A stretch of 64,000 bases of DNA, taken from positions 51,446,843 through 51,510,842 of the forward strand of contig CM072810.1 in NCBI GenBank assembly GCA_037013495.1, in the 5' to 3' direction. Positions 49,571 to 61,200 of this stretch are shown here, in pieces (position 1 is the stretch's first letter; each line of letters opens with the position of its first letter). The notes below the pieces were generated by a model. That model was not told the DNA's origin. It saw only the letters and a list, made by a program, of their open reading frames with translations, and ran no database searches. A program made the position numbers and the translations under genes. The stretch is from Hippophae tibetana. Its lineage: Eukaryota; Streptophyta; Magnoliopsida; Rosales; Elaeagnaceae.

Positions 49571-51939
49571 ATCCTTTGTTCCTAAAGCTTAAGCTTTCAA
49601 TACGGGACGCTTGAACGGTCACCCTTAACTTGTTCAAAGCTCACACCAAGTCACGAGGATGTTACCCCCCATGCAGACACAAGTCATTCTAAATGACATT
49701 TGGAAACAACATAGAAAGGTTACCCACAAAAACGAACCCAGGGATGGTCCTTACCTCGGTTGCATCATTCTGTCTCTTGTAAGCGAACTTCACCCCTAAC
49801 TTGTGCTTTTATGGGATACAAATCGGAGATCATATTTTGCTACCAAACAAAGGAAAAATAGCTAATCCTTCCTTCCTAAAGCTTAAGCTTTCAATACGGG
49901 ACGCTTAAACTGTCACCTTCAATCATTGTTCAAAGCTCACACCAAGTCACGAGGGTGGTACCCCCCGTGCACGACACAAGTCATTCTAAATGACACTTGG
50001 ATACAACATAGAAAGGTTACCCACAACAACGAGCGCAGGGATCGTACTTATCTCGGTTGCATCATTCCGTCTCTTGTAACCGAACTTCACCTCGAACTTG
50101 TGCTTTTATGGGATACAAATCGGAGATCATGTTTTGATACCAAAGATAGGAAAAATAGCGAATCCTTCGTTCCTAAAGCTTAAGCTTTCAATACGGGATG
50201 CTTGAACGGTCACCCTTAACTTGTTCAAAGCTCACACCAAGTCACGAGGATGTTATCCCCCATGCAGACACAAGTCATTCTAAATGACATTTGGAAACAA
50301 CATAGAAAGGTTACCCACAACAACGAACCCAGGGATGGTCCTTACCTCGGTTGCATCATTCCGTCTCTTGTAAGCGAACTTCACCTCTAACTTGTGCTTT
50401 TATGGGATACAAATTGGAGATCATATTTTGCTACCAAACATAGGAAAAATAGCTAATCCTTCCTTCCTAAAGCTAAATCTTTCAATACGGGACGCTTGAA
50501 CGGTCACCTTTAATCCTCGTTCAAACCTCACACCAAGTCACGAGGATGTTACACCCCGTGCACGACACAAGTCATTCTAAATTACACTTGGATACAACAT
50601 AGAAAGGTTACCCACAACAACGAGCGCAGGGATGGTACTTATCTCGGTTGCATCATTCTGTCTCCTGTAACCGAACTTCACCTCAAACTTGTGCTTTTAT
50701 GGGATACAAATCGGAGATCATGTTTTGATACCAAAGATAGGAAAAATAGCGAATCCTTCGTTCCTAAAGCTTAAGCTTTCAATACGGGACGCTTGAACGG
50801 TCACCTTTAATCCTCGTTCAAACCTCACACCAAGTCACGAGGATGTTACACCCCGTGCACGACACAAGTCATTCTAAATGACACTTGGATACAACATAGA
50901 AAGGTTACCCACAACAACGAGCGCAGGGATGGTACTTATCTCGGTTGCATCATTCCGTCTCTTGTAACCGAACTTCACCTCGAACTTGTGCTTTTATGGG
51001 ATACAAATCGGAGATCATATTTTGATACCAAACATAGGAAAATAGTTAATCCTTCCTTCCTAAAGCTTAAGCTTTTCATGCGGGATGCTTGAACTGTCAC
51101 CCTTAATCCTCGTTCAAAGATCACAACAAGTCACGAGGCTGTTACCCCCCGTGCACGACACAAGTCATTCTAAATGACACTTGGAAACAATATAGAAAGG
51201 TTACCCACAACAACGAACCCAGGGATGGTCCTTACCTTGGTTGCATCATTCCGTCTCTTGTAAGCGAACTTCACCTCTAACTTGTGCTTTTATGGGATAC
51301 AAATCGGAGATCATATTTTGCTACCAAACATAGGAAAAATAGCTAATCCTTCCTTCCTAAAGCTTAATCTTTCAATACGGGACGCTTGAACGGTCACCTT
51401 TAATCCTCGTTCAAAGCTCACACCAAGTCACGAGGATGTTACACCCCGTGCACGACACAAGTCATTCTAAATGACACTTGGATACAACATAGAAAGGTTA
51501 CCCACAACAACGAGCGCAGGGATGGTACTTATCTCGGTTGCATCATTCCGTCTCTTGTAACCGAACTTCACCTCGAACTTGTGCTTTTATGGTATACAAA
51601 TCGGGGATCATGTTTTGATACCAAAGATAGGAAAAATAGCGAATCCTTCCTTCCTAAAGCTTAATCTTTCAATACGGGACGCTTGAACGGTCACCTTTAA
51701 TCCTCGTTCAAAGCTCACACCAAGTCACGAGGATGTTACACCCCGTGCACGACACAAGTCATTCTAAATGACACTTGGATACAACATAGAAAGGTTACCC
51801 ACAACAACGAGCGCAGGGATGGTACTTATCTCGGTTGCATCATTCCGTCTCTTGTAACCGAACTTCACCTCGAACTTGTGCTTTTATGGGATACAAATCG
51901 GAGATCATGTTTTGATACCAAAGATAGGAAAAATAGCGA
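49571..51939. repeat. HOR-7, 8-mer unit (2,369 bp)
   Basis: Markers shared with the following units: atcctttgttcc (49,571), accaaacaaagg, gggatcgtac (50,039), tgttatccccc, aagctaaatc (50,471) and aaattacacttgg. From about 50,655 to 51,930 it contains a segment like HOR-6 (cattctgtctcctg, B/C hybrid, caatatag, ttatggtatac, cggggatc), absent from the next unit. Confidence 0.9.
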
Positions 51940-53712
51940 ATCCTTTGTTCCTAAAGCTTAAGCTTTCAATACGGGACGCTTGAACGGTCACCCTTAACTT
52001 GTTCAAAGCTCACACCAAGTCACGAGGATGTTACCCCCCATGCAGACACAAGTCATTCTAAATGACATTTGGAAACAACATAGAAAGGTTACCCACAAAA
52101 ACGAACCCAGGGATGGTCCTTACCTCGGTTGCATCATTCTGTCTCTTGTAAGCGAACTTCACCCCTAACTTGTGCTTTTATGGGATACAAATCGGAGATC
52201 ATATTTTGCTACCAAACAAAGGAAAAATAGCTAATCCTTCCTTCCTAAAGCTTAAGCTTTCAATACGGGACGCTTAAACTGTCACCTTCAATCATCGTTC
52301 AAAGCTCACACCAAGTCACGAGGGTGGTACCCCCCGTGCACGACACAAGTCATTCTAAATGACACTTGGATACAACATAGAAAGGTTACCCACAACAACG
52401 AGCGCAGGGATCGTACTTATCTCGGTTGCATCATTCCGTCTCTTGTAACCGAACTTCACCTCGAACTTGTGCTTTTATGGGATACAAATCGGAGATCATG
52501 TTTTGATACCAAAGATAGGAAAAATAGCGAATCCTTCGTTCCTAAAGCTTAAGCTTTCAATACGGGACGCTTGAACGGTCACCCTTAACTTGTTCAAAGC
52601 TCACACCAAGTCACGAGGATGTTATCCCCCATGCAGACACAAGTCATTCTAAATGACATTTGGAAACAACATAGAAAGGTTACCCACAACAACGAACCCA
52701 GGGATGGTCCTTACCTCGGTTGCATCATTCCGTCTCTTGTAAGCGAACTTCACCTCTAACTTGTGCTTTTATGGGATACAAATTGGAGATCATATTTTGC
52801 TACCAAACATAGGAAAAATAGCTAATCCTTCCTTCCTAAAGCTAAATCTTTCAATACGGGACGCTTGAACGGTCACCTTTAATCCTCGTTCAAACCTCAC
52901 AACAAGTCACGAGGATGTTACACCCCGTGCACGACACAAGTCATTCTAAATTACACTTGGATACAACATAGAAAGGTTACCCACAACAACGAGCGCAGGG
53001 ATGGTACTTATCTCGGTTGCATCATTCCGTCTCTTGTCACCGAACTTCACCTCGAACTTGTGCTTTTATGGGATACAAATCGGAGATCATGTTTTGATAC
53101 CAAAGATAGGAAAAATAGCGAATCCTTCCTTCCTAAAGCTTAAGCTTTCAATACGGGACCCTTGAACGGTCACCCTTAACTTGTACAAAGCTCACACCAA
53201 GTCACGAGGATGTTACCCCCCATGCAGACACAAGTCATTCTAAATGACATTTGGAAACAACATAGAAAGGTTACCCACAACAACGAACCCAGGGATGGTC
53301 CTTACCTCGGTTGCATCATTCCGTCTCTTGTAAGCGAACTTCACCTCTAACTTGTGCTTTTATGGGATACAAATCGGAGATCATATTTTGCTACCAAACA
53401 TTGGAAAAATAGCTAATCCTTCCTTCCTAAAGCTTAATCTTTCAATACGGGACGCTTGAACGGTCACCTTTAATCCTCGTTCAAAGCTCACACCAAGTCA
53501 CGAGGATGTTACACCCCGTGCACGACACAAGTCATTCTAAATGACACTTGGATACAACATAGAAAGGTTACCCACAACAACGAGCGCAGGGATGGTACTT
53601 ATCTCGGTTGCATCATTCCGTCTCTTGTAACCGAACTTCACCTCGAACTTGTGCTTTTATGGGATACAAATCGGAGATCATGTTTTGATACCAAAGATAG
53701 GAAAAATAGCAA
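51940..53712. repeat. HOR-7, 6-mer unit (1,773 bp)
   Basis: Shares the first four monomers with the 8-mer unit. The HOR-6-like segment is replaced by a B monomer with cttgtcaccgaac, a linker with cttgtacaaagc, an A with acattggaaa and a B. Every marker from atcctttgttcc to aaattacac is at the expected offset (2,369 from the left, 1,773 to the right). Confidence 0.9.
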
Positions 53713-55180
53713 ATCCTTTGTTCCTAAAGCTTAAGCTTTCAATACGGGACGCTTGAACGGTCACCCTTAACTTGTTCAAAGCTCACACCAAGTCACGAGG
53801 ATGTTACCCCCCATGCAGACACAAGTCATTCTAAATGACATTTGGAAACAACATAGAAAGGTTACCCACAAAAACGAACCCAGGGATGGTCCTTACCTCG
53901 GTTGCATCATTCTGTCTCTTGTAAGCGAACTTCACCCCTAACTTGTGCTTTTATGGGATACAAATCGGAGATCATATTTTGCTACCAAACAAAGGAAAAA
54001 TAGCTAATCCTTCCTTCCTAAAGCTTAAGCTTTCAATACGGGACGCTTAAACTGTCACCTTCAATCATCGTTCAAAGCTCACACCAAGTCACGAGGGTGG
54101 TACCCCCCGTGCACGACACAAGTCATTCTAAATGACACTTGGATACAACATAGAAAGGTTACCCACAACAACGAGCGCAGGGATCGTACTTATCTCGGTT
54201 GCATCATTCCGTCTCTTGTAACCGAACTTCACCTCGAACTTGTGCTTTTATGGGATACAAATCGGAGATCATGTTTTGATACCAAAGATAGGAAAAATAG
54301 CGAATCCTTCGTTCCTAAAGCTTAAGCTTTCAATACGGGACGCTTGAACGGTCACCCTTAACTTGTTCAAAGCTCACACCAAGTCACGAGGATGTTATCC
54401 CCCATGCAGACACAAGTCATTCTAAATGATATTTGGAAACAACATAGAAAGGTTACCCACAACAACGAACCCAGGGATGGTCCTTACCTCGGTTGCATCA
54501 TTCCGTCTCTTGTAAGCGAACTTCACCTCTAACTTGTGCTTTTATGGGATACAAATTGGAGATCATATTTTGCTACCAAACATAGGAAAAATAGCTAATC
54601 CTTCCTTCCTAAAGCTAAATCTTTCAATACGGGACGCTTGAACGGTCACCTTTAATCCTCGTTCAAACCTCACACCAAGTCACGAGGATGTTACACCCCG
54701 TGCACGACACAAGTCATTCTAAATTACACTTGGATACAACATAGAAAGGTTACCCACAACAACGAGCGCAGGGATGGTACTTATCTCGGTTGCATCATTC
54801 CGTCTCTTGTCACCGAACTTCACCTCGAACTTGTGCTTTTATGGGATACAAATCGGAGATCATGTTTTGATACCAAAGATAGGAAAAATAGCGAATCCTT
54901 CCTTCCTAAAGCTTAAGCTTTCAATACGGGACCCTTGAACGGTCACCCTTAACTTGTACAAAGCTCACACCAAGTCACGAGGATGTTACCCCCCATGCAG
55001 ACACAAGTCATTCTAAATGACATTTGGAAACAACATAGAAAGGTTACCCACAACAACGAACCCAGGGATGGTCCTTACCTCGGTTGCATCATTCCGTCTC
55101 TTGTAAGCGAACTTCACCTCTAACTTGTGCTTTTATGGGATACAAATCGGAGATCATATTTTGCTACCAAACATAGGAAA
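53713..55180. repeat. HOR-7, partial third unit
   Basis: Follows the 6-mer unit through gggatcgtac (54,181), aagctaaatc, aaattacac, cttgtcaccg and cttgtacaaagc (54,956). It changes near 55,190, where the A monomer reads ccttctttcc and has cttttaatac in its tail. Confidence 0.88.
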
Positions 55181-55573
55181 AATAGCTAATCCTTCTTTCC
55201 TAAAGCTTAATCTTTTAATACGGGACGCTTGAACGGTCACCTTTAATTCTCGTTCAAACCTCACACCAAGTCACGAGGATGTTACACCCCGTGCACGACA
55301 CAAGTCATTCTAAATGACACTTGGATACAACATAGAAAGGTTACCCACAACAACGAGCGCAGGGATGGTACTTATCTCGGTTGCATCATTCCGTCTCTTG
55401 TAACCGAACTTCACCTCGAACTTGTGCTTTTATGGGATACAAATCGGAGATCATGTTTTGATACCAAAGATAGGAAAAATAGCGAATCCTTCGTTTCTAA
55501 ACCTTAAGCTTTCAATACGGGACGCTTGAACGGTCACCCTTAACTTGTTCAAAGCTCACACCAAGTCACGAGG

Positions 55574-56750
55574 ATGTTACCCCCCATGCAGACACAAGTC
55601 ATTCTAAATGACATTTGGAAACAACATAGAAAGGTTACCCACAACAACGAGCGCAGGGATGGTACTTACCTCGGTTGCATCATTCCGTCTCTTGTAACCG
55701 AACTTCACCTCGAACTTGTGCTTTTATGGGATTCAAATCGGAGATCATGTTTTGATACCAAAGATAGGAAAAATAACGAATCCTTGGTTCCTAAAGCTTA
55801 AGCTTTCAATACGGGACGCTTGAACGGTCACCCTTAACTTGTTCAAAGCTCACACCAAGTCACGAGGATGTTACCCCCATGCAGACACAAGTCATTCTAA
55901 ATGACATTTGGAAACAACATAGAAAGGTTACCCACAACAACGAGCGCAGGGATGGTACTTACCTCGGTTGCATCATTCCATCTCTTGTAACCGAACTTCA
56001 CCTCGAACTTGTGCTTTTATGGGATTCAAATCGGAGATCATGTTTTGATACCAAAGATAGGAAAAATAACGAATCCTTCGTTCCTAAAGCTTAAGCTTTC
56101 AATACGGGACGCTTGAACGGTCACCCTTAACTTGTTCAAAGCTCACACCAAGTCACGAGGATGTTACCCCCATGCAGACACAAGTCATTCTAAATGACAT
56201 TTGGAAACAACATAGAAAGGTTACCCACAACAACGAACCCAGGGATGGTCCTTACCTCGGTTGCATCATTCCGTCTCTTGTAAGCGAACTTCACCTCTAA
56301 CTTGTGCTTTTATGGGATACAAATCGGAGATCATATTTTGCTACCAAACATAGGAAAAATAGCTAATCCTTCCTTCCTAAAGCTTAATCTTTCAATACGG
56401 GACGCTTGAACGGTCACCTTTAATCCTCGTTCAAAGCTCACACCAAGTCACGAGGATGTTACACCCCGTGCACGACACAAGTCATTCTAAATGACACTTG
56501 GATACAACATAGAAAGGTTACCCACAACAACGAGCGCAGGGATGGTACTTACCTCGGTTGCATCATTCCATCTCTTGTAAACGAACTTCACCTCGAACTT
56601 GTGCTTTTATGGGATTCAAATCGGAGATCATGTTTTGATACCAAAGATAGGAAAAATAACGAATCCTTCGTTCCTAAAGCTTAAGCTTTCAATACGGGAC
56701 GCTTGAACGGTCACCCTTAACTTGTTCAAAGCTCACACCAAGTCACGAGG
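55574..56750. repeat. HOR-8, 4-mer unit of the short-monomer subfamily (1,177 bp)
   Basis: B monomers with gggattcaaatcgg and aaataacgaatcc joined by L1 linkers, often with a five-C tract (gttacccccatg), giving 293-bp monomers. Order: B (six C), B (five C, cattccatctc), A, B (gtaaacgaac). Here L1 is followed by a B body, unlike the L1-then-A rule elsewhere. Confidence 0.9.
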
Positions 56751-57055
56751 ATGTTACCCCCCATGCAGACACAAGCCATTCTAAATGACATTTGGAAACA
56801 ACATAGAAAGGTTACCCACAACAACGAGCACAGGGATGGTACTTACCTCGGTTGCATCATTCCGTCTCTTGTAACCGAACTTCACCTCGAACTTGTGCTT
56901 TTATGGGATTCAAATCGGAGATCATGTTTTGATACCAAAGATAGGAAAAATAACGAATCCTTCGTTCCTAAAGCTTAAGCTTTCAATACGGGACGCTTGA
57001 ACGGTCACCCTTAACTTGTTCAAAGCTCACACCAAGTCACGAGGATGTTACCCCC

Positions 57056-57348
57056 ATGCAGACACAAGTCATTCTAAATGACATTTGGAAACAACATAGA
57101 AAGGTTACCCACAACAACGAGCGCAGGGATGGTACTTACCTCGGTTGCATCATTCCATCTCTTGTAACCGAACTTCACCTCGAACTTGTGCTTTTATGGG
57201 ATTCAAATCGGAGATCATGTTTTGATACCAAAGATAGGAAAAATAACGAATCCTTCGTTCCTAAAGCTTAAGCTTTCAATACGGGACGCTTGAACGGTCA
57301 CCCTTAACTTGTTCAAAGCTCACACCAAGTCACGAGGATGTTACCCCC
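57056..57348. repeat. Single-monomer tandem duplication, copy 1 (293 bp)
   Basis: Reading from atgcagacacaag, this 293-bp B/L1 monomer is followed directly by an apparently identical copy; I found no difference across the full length. It also matches the monomer at 55,879. Confidence 0.93.
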
Positions 57349-57641
57349 ATGCAGACACAAGTCATTCTAAATGACATTTGGAAACAACATAGAAAGGTTA
57401 CCCACAACAACGAGCGCAGGGATGGTACTTACCTCGGTTGCATCATTCCATCTCTTGTAACCGAACTTCACCTCGAACTTGTGCTTTTATGGGATTCAAA
57501 TCGGAGATCATGTTTTGATACCAAAGATAGGAAAAATAACGAATCCTTCGTTCCTAAAGCTTAAGCTTTCAATACGGGACGCTTGAACGGTCACCCTTAA
57601 CTTGTTCAAAGCTCACACCAAGTCACGAGGATGTTACCCCC
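57349..57641. repeat. Single-monomer tandem duplication, copy 2 (293 bp)
   Basis: Second identical copy, which turns the 4-mer unit into a 5-mer. It is the smallest and cleanest monomer-number change in the window. Confidence 0.93.
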
Positions 57642-58220
57642 ATGCAGACACAAGTCATTCTAAATGACATTTGGAAACAACATAGAAAGGTTACCCACAA
57701 CAACGAACCCAGGGATGGTCCTTACCTCGGTTGCATCATTCCGTCTCTTGTAAGCGAACTTCACCTCTAACTTGTGCTTTTATGGGATACAAATCGGAGA
57801 TCATATTTTGCTACCAAACATAGGAAAAATAGCTAATCCTTCCTTCCTAAAGCTTAATCTTTCAATACGGGACGCTTGAACGGTCACCTTTAATCCTCGT
57901 TCAAAGCTCACACCAAGTCACGAGGATGTTACACCCCGTGCACGACACAAGTCATTCTAAATGACACTTGGATACAACATAGAAAGGTTACCCACAACAA
58001 CGAGCGCAGGGATGGTACTTACCTCGGTTGCATCATTCCATCTCTTGTAAACGAACTTCACCTCGAACTTGTTCTTTTATGGGATTCAAATCGGAGATCA
58101 TGTTTTGATACCAAAGATAGGAAAAATAACGAATCCTTCGTTCCTAAAGCTTAAGCTTTCAATACGGGACGCTTGAACGGTCACCCTTAACTTGTTCAAA
58201 GCTCACACCAAGTCACGAGG

Positions 58221-61200
58221 AGTTACCCCCCATGCAGGCACAAGTCATTCTAAATGACATTTGGAAACAACATAGAAAGGTTATCCACAACAACGAACCC
58301 AGGGATGGTCCTTACCTCGGTTCGATCATTCCGTCTCTTGTAAGCAAACTTCACCTCTAACTTGTGCTTTTATGGGATACAAATGGGAGATCATATTTTG
58401 CTACCAAACATAGGAAAAATAGCTAATCCTTCCTTCCTAAAGCTTAATCTTTCAATACGGGACGCATGAACGCTCACCTTTAATCCTCGTTCAAAGCTCA
58501 CACCAAGTCACGAGGATGTTACACCCCGTGCATGACACAAGTCATTCTAAATGACACTTGGATACAACATAGAAAGGTTACCCACAACAACGAGCGCAGG
58601 GATGGTACTTATCTCGGTTGCATCATTCCGTCTCTTGTAACCGAACTTCACCTCGAACTTGTGCTTTTATGGGATACAAATAGGAGATCATGTTTTGATA
58701 CCAAAGATAGGAAAAATAGCGAATCCTTCCTTCCTAAAGCTTAAGCTTTCAATACGGGACCCTTGAACGGTCACCCTTAACTTGTTCAAAGCTCACACCA
58801 AGTCACAAGGATGTTACCCCCCATGCAGACACAAGTCATTCTAAATGACATTTGGAAACAACATAGAAAGGTTACCCACAACAACGAACCCAGGGATGGT
58901 CCTTACCTCGGTTGCATCATTCCGTCTCTTGTAAGCGAACTTCACCTCTAACTTGTGCTTTTATGGGATACAAATCGGAGATCATATTTTGCTACCAAAC
59001 ATAGGAAAAATAGCTAATCCTTCCTTCCTAAAGCTTAATCTTTCAATACGGGATGCTTGAACGGTCACCTTTAATCCTCGTTCAAAGCTCACACCAAGTC
59101 ACGAGGATGTTACACCCCGTGCACGACACAAGTCATTCTAAATGACACTTGGATACAACATAGAAAGGTTACCCACAACAACGAGCGCAGGGATAGTACT
59201 TATCTCGGTTGCATCATTCCGTCTCTTGTAACCGAACTTCACCTCGAACTTGTGCTTTTATGGGATACAAATCGGAGATCATGTTTTGATACCAAAGATA
59301 GGAAAAATAGTGAATCCTTCGTTCCTAAAGCTTAAGCTTTCAATACGGGATGCTTGAACGGTCATCTTTAATCCTCGTTCAAAGCTCACACCAAGTCACG
59401 AGGATGTTACACCCCGTGCACGACACAAGTCATTCTAAATGACACTTGGATACAACATAGAAAGGTTACCCATAACAACGAGCGTAGGGATAGTACTTAT
59501 CTGGGTTGCATCATTCCGTCTCTTGTAACCGAACTTCACCTCGAACTTGTGCTTTTATGGGATACAAATCGGAGATCATATTTTGCTACCATACATAGGA
59601 AAAATAGCTAATCCTTCGTTCCTAAAGCTTAAGCTTTCAATACGGGACGCTTGAACGGTCACCTTTAATCCTCGTTCAAAGCTCACACCAAGTCACGAGG
59701 ATGTTACACCCCGTGCACGACACAAGTCATTCTAAATGATACTTGGATACAACATAGAAAGGTTACCCACAACAACGAGCGCAGGGATGGTACTTATCTC
59801 GGTTGCATCATTCCGTCTCTTGTAACCGAACTTCACCTCGAACTTGTGCTTTTATAGCATACAAATCGGAGATCATATTTTGCTACCAAACATAGGAAAA
59901 ATAGCTAATCCTTCCTTCCTAAAGCTTAATCTTTCAATACGGGACGCTTGAACTATCACCTTTAATCCTCGTTCAAAGCTCACACCAAGTCACGAGGATG
60001 TTACACCCCGTGCACGACACAAGTCATTCTAAATGACACTTGGATACAACATAGAAAGGTTACCCACAACAACGAGCGCAAGGATGGTACTTATCTCGGT
60101 TGCATCATTCCGTCTCTTGTAACCGAACTTCACCTCGAACTTGTGCTTTTATGGGATACAAATCGGAGATCATGTTTTGATACCAAAGATAGGAAAAATA
60201 GCGAATCCTTCATTCCTAAAGCTGAAGCTTTCAATACGGGACGCTTGAACGGTCACCTTTAATCCTCGTTCAAAGCTCACACCAAGTCACGAGGATGTTA
60301 CACCCCGTGCACGACACAAGTCATTCTAAATGACACTTGGATACAACATAGAAAGGTTACCCACAACAACGAGCGCAGGGATGGTACTTATCTCGGTTGC
60401 ATCATTCCGTCTCTTGTAACCGAACTTCACCTCGAACTTGTGCTTTTATGGGATACAAATCGGAGATCATGTTTTGATACCAAAGAAAGGAAAAATAGCA
60501 AATCCTTCGTTCCTAAAGCTTAAGCTTTCAATACGGGACGCTTGAACGGTCACCTTTAATCCTCGTTCAAAGCTCACACCAAGTCACGAGGATGTTACAC
60601 CCCGTGCACGACACAAGTCATTCTAAATGACACTTGGATACAACATAGAAAGGTTACCCACAACAACGAGCGCAGGGATGGTACTTATCTCGGTTGCATC
60701 ATTCCGTCTCTTGTAACCGAACTTCACCTCGAAATTGTGCTTTTATGGGATACAAATCGGAGATCATGTTTTGATACCAAAGATAGGAAAAATAGCGAAT
60801 CCTTCCTTTCTAAAGCTTAAGCTTTCAATACGGGACCCTTGAACGGTCACCCTTAACTTGTACAAAGCTCACACCAAGTCACGAGGATGTTACCCCCCAT
60901 GCAGACACAAGTCATTCTAAATGACATTTGGAAACAACATAGAAAGGTTACCCACAACAACAAACCCAGGGATGGTCCTTACCTCGGTTGCATCATTCCG
61001 TCTCTTGTAAGCGAACTTCACCTCTAACTTGTGCTTTTATGGGATACAAATGGGAGATCATATTTTGCTACCAAACATAGGAAAAATAGCTAATCCTTCC
61101 TTCCTAAAGCTTAATCTTTCAATACGGGACGCTTGAACGGTCACCTTTAATCCTCGTTCAAAGCTCACACCAAGTCACGAGGATGTTACACCCCGTGCAC

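Larger units (their letters stand above)
56751..58220. repeat. HOR-8, 5-mer unit (1,470 bp)
   Basis: Same as the preceding 4-mer, with agccattc and gagcacagg as private changes in its first monomer, plus one additional 293-bp B monomer. The right boundary is at a deletion of a T in gaggagttacc (about 58,219). Confidence 0.9.
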
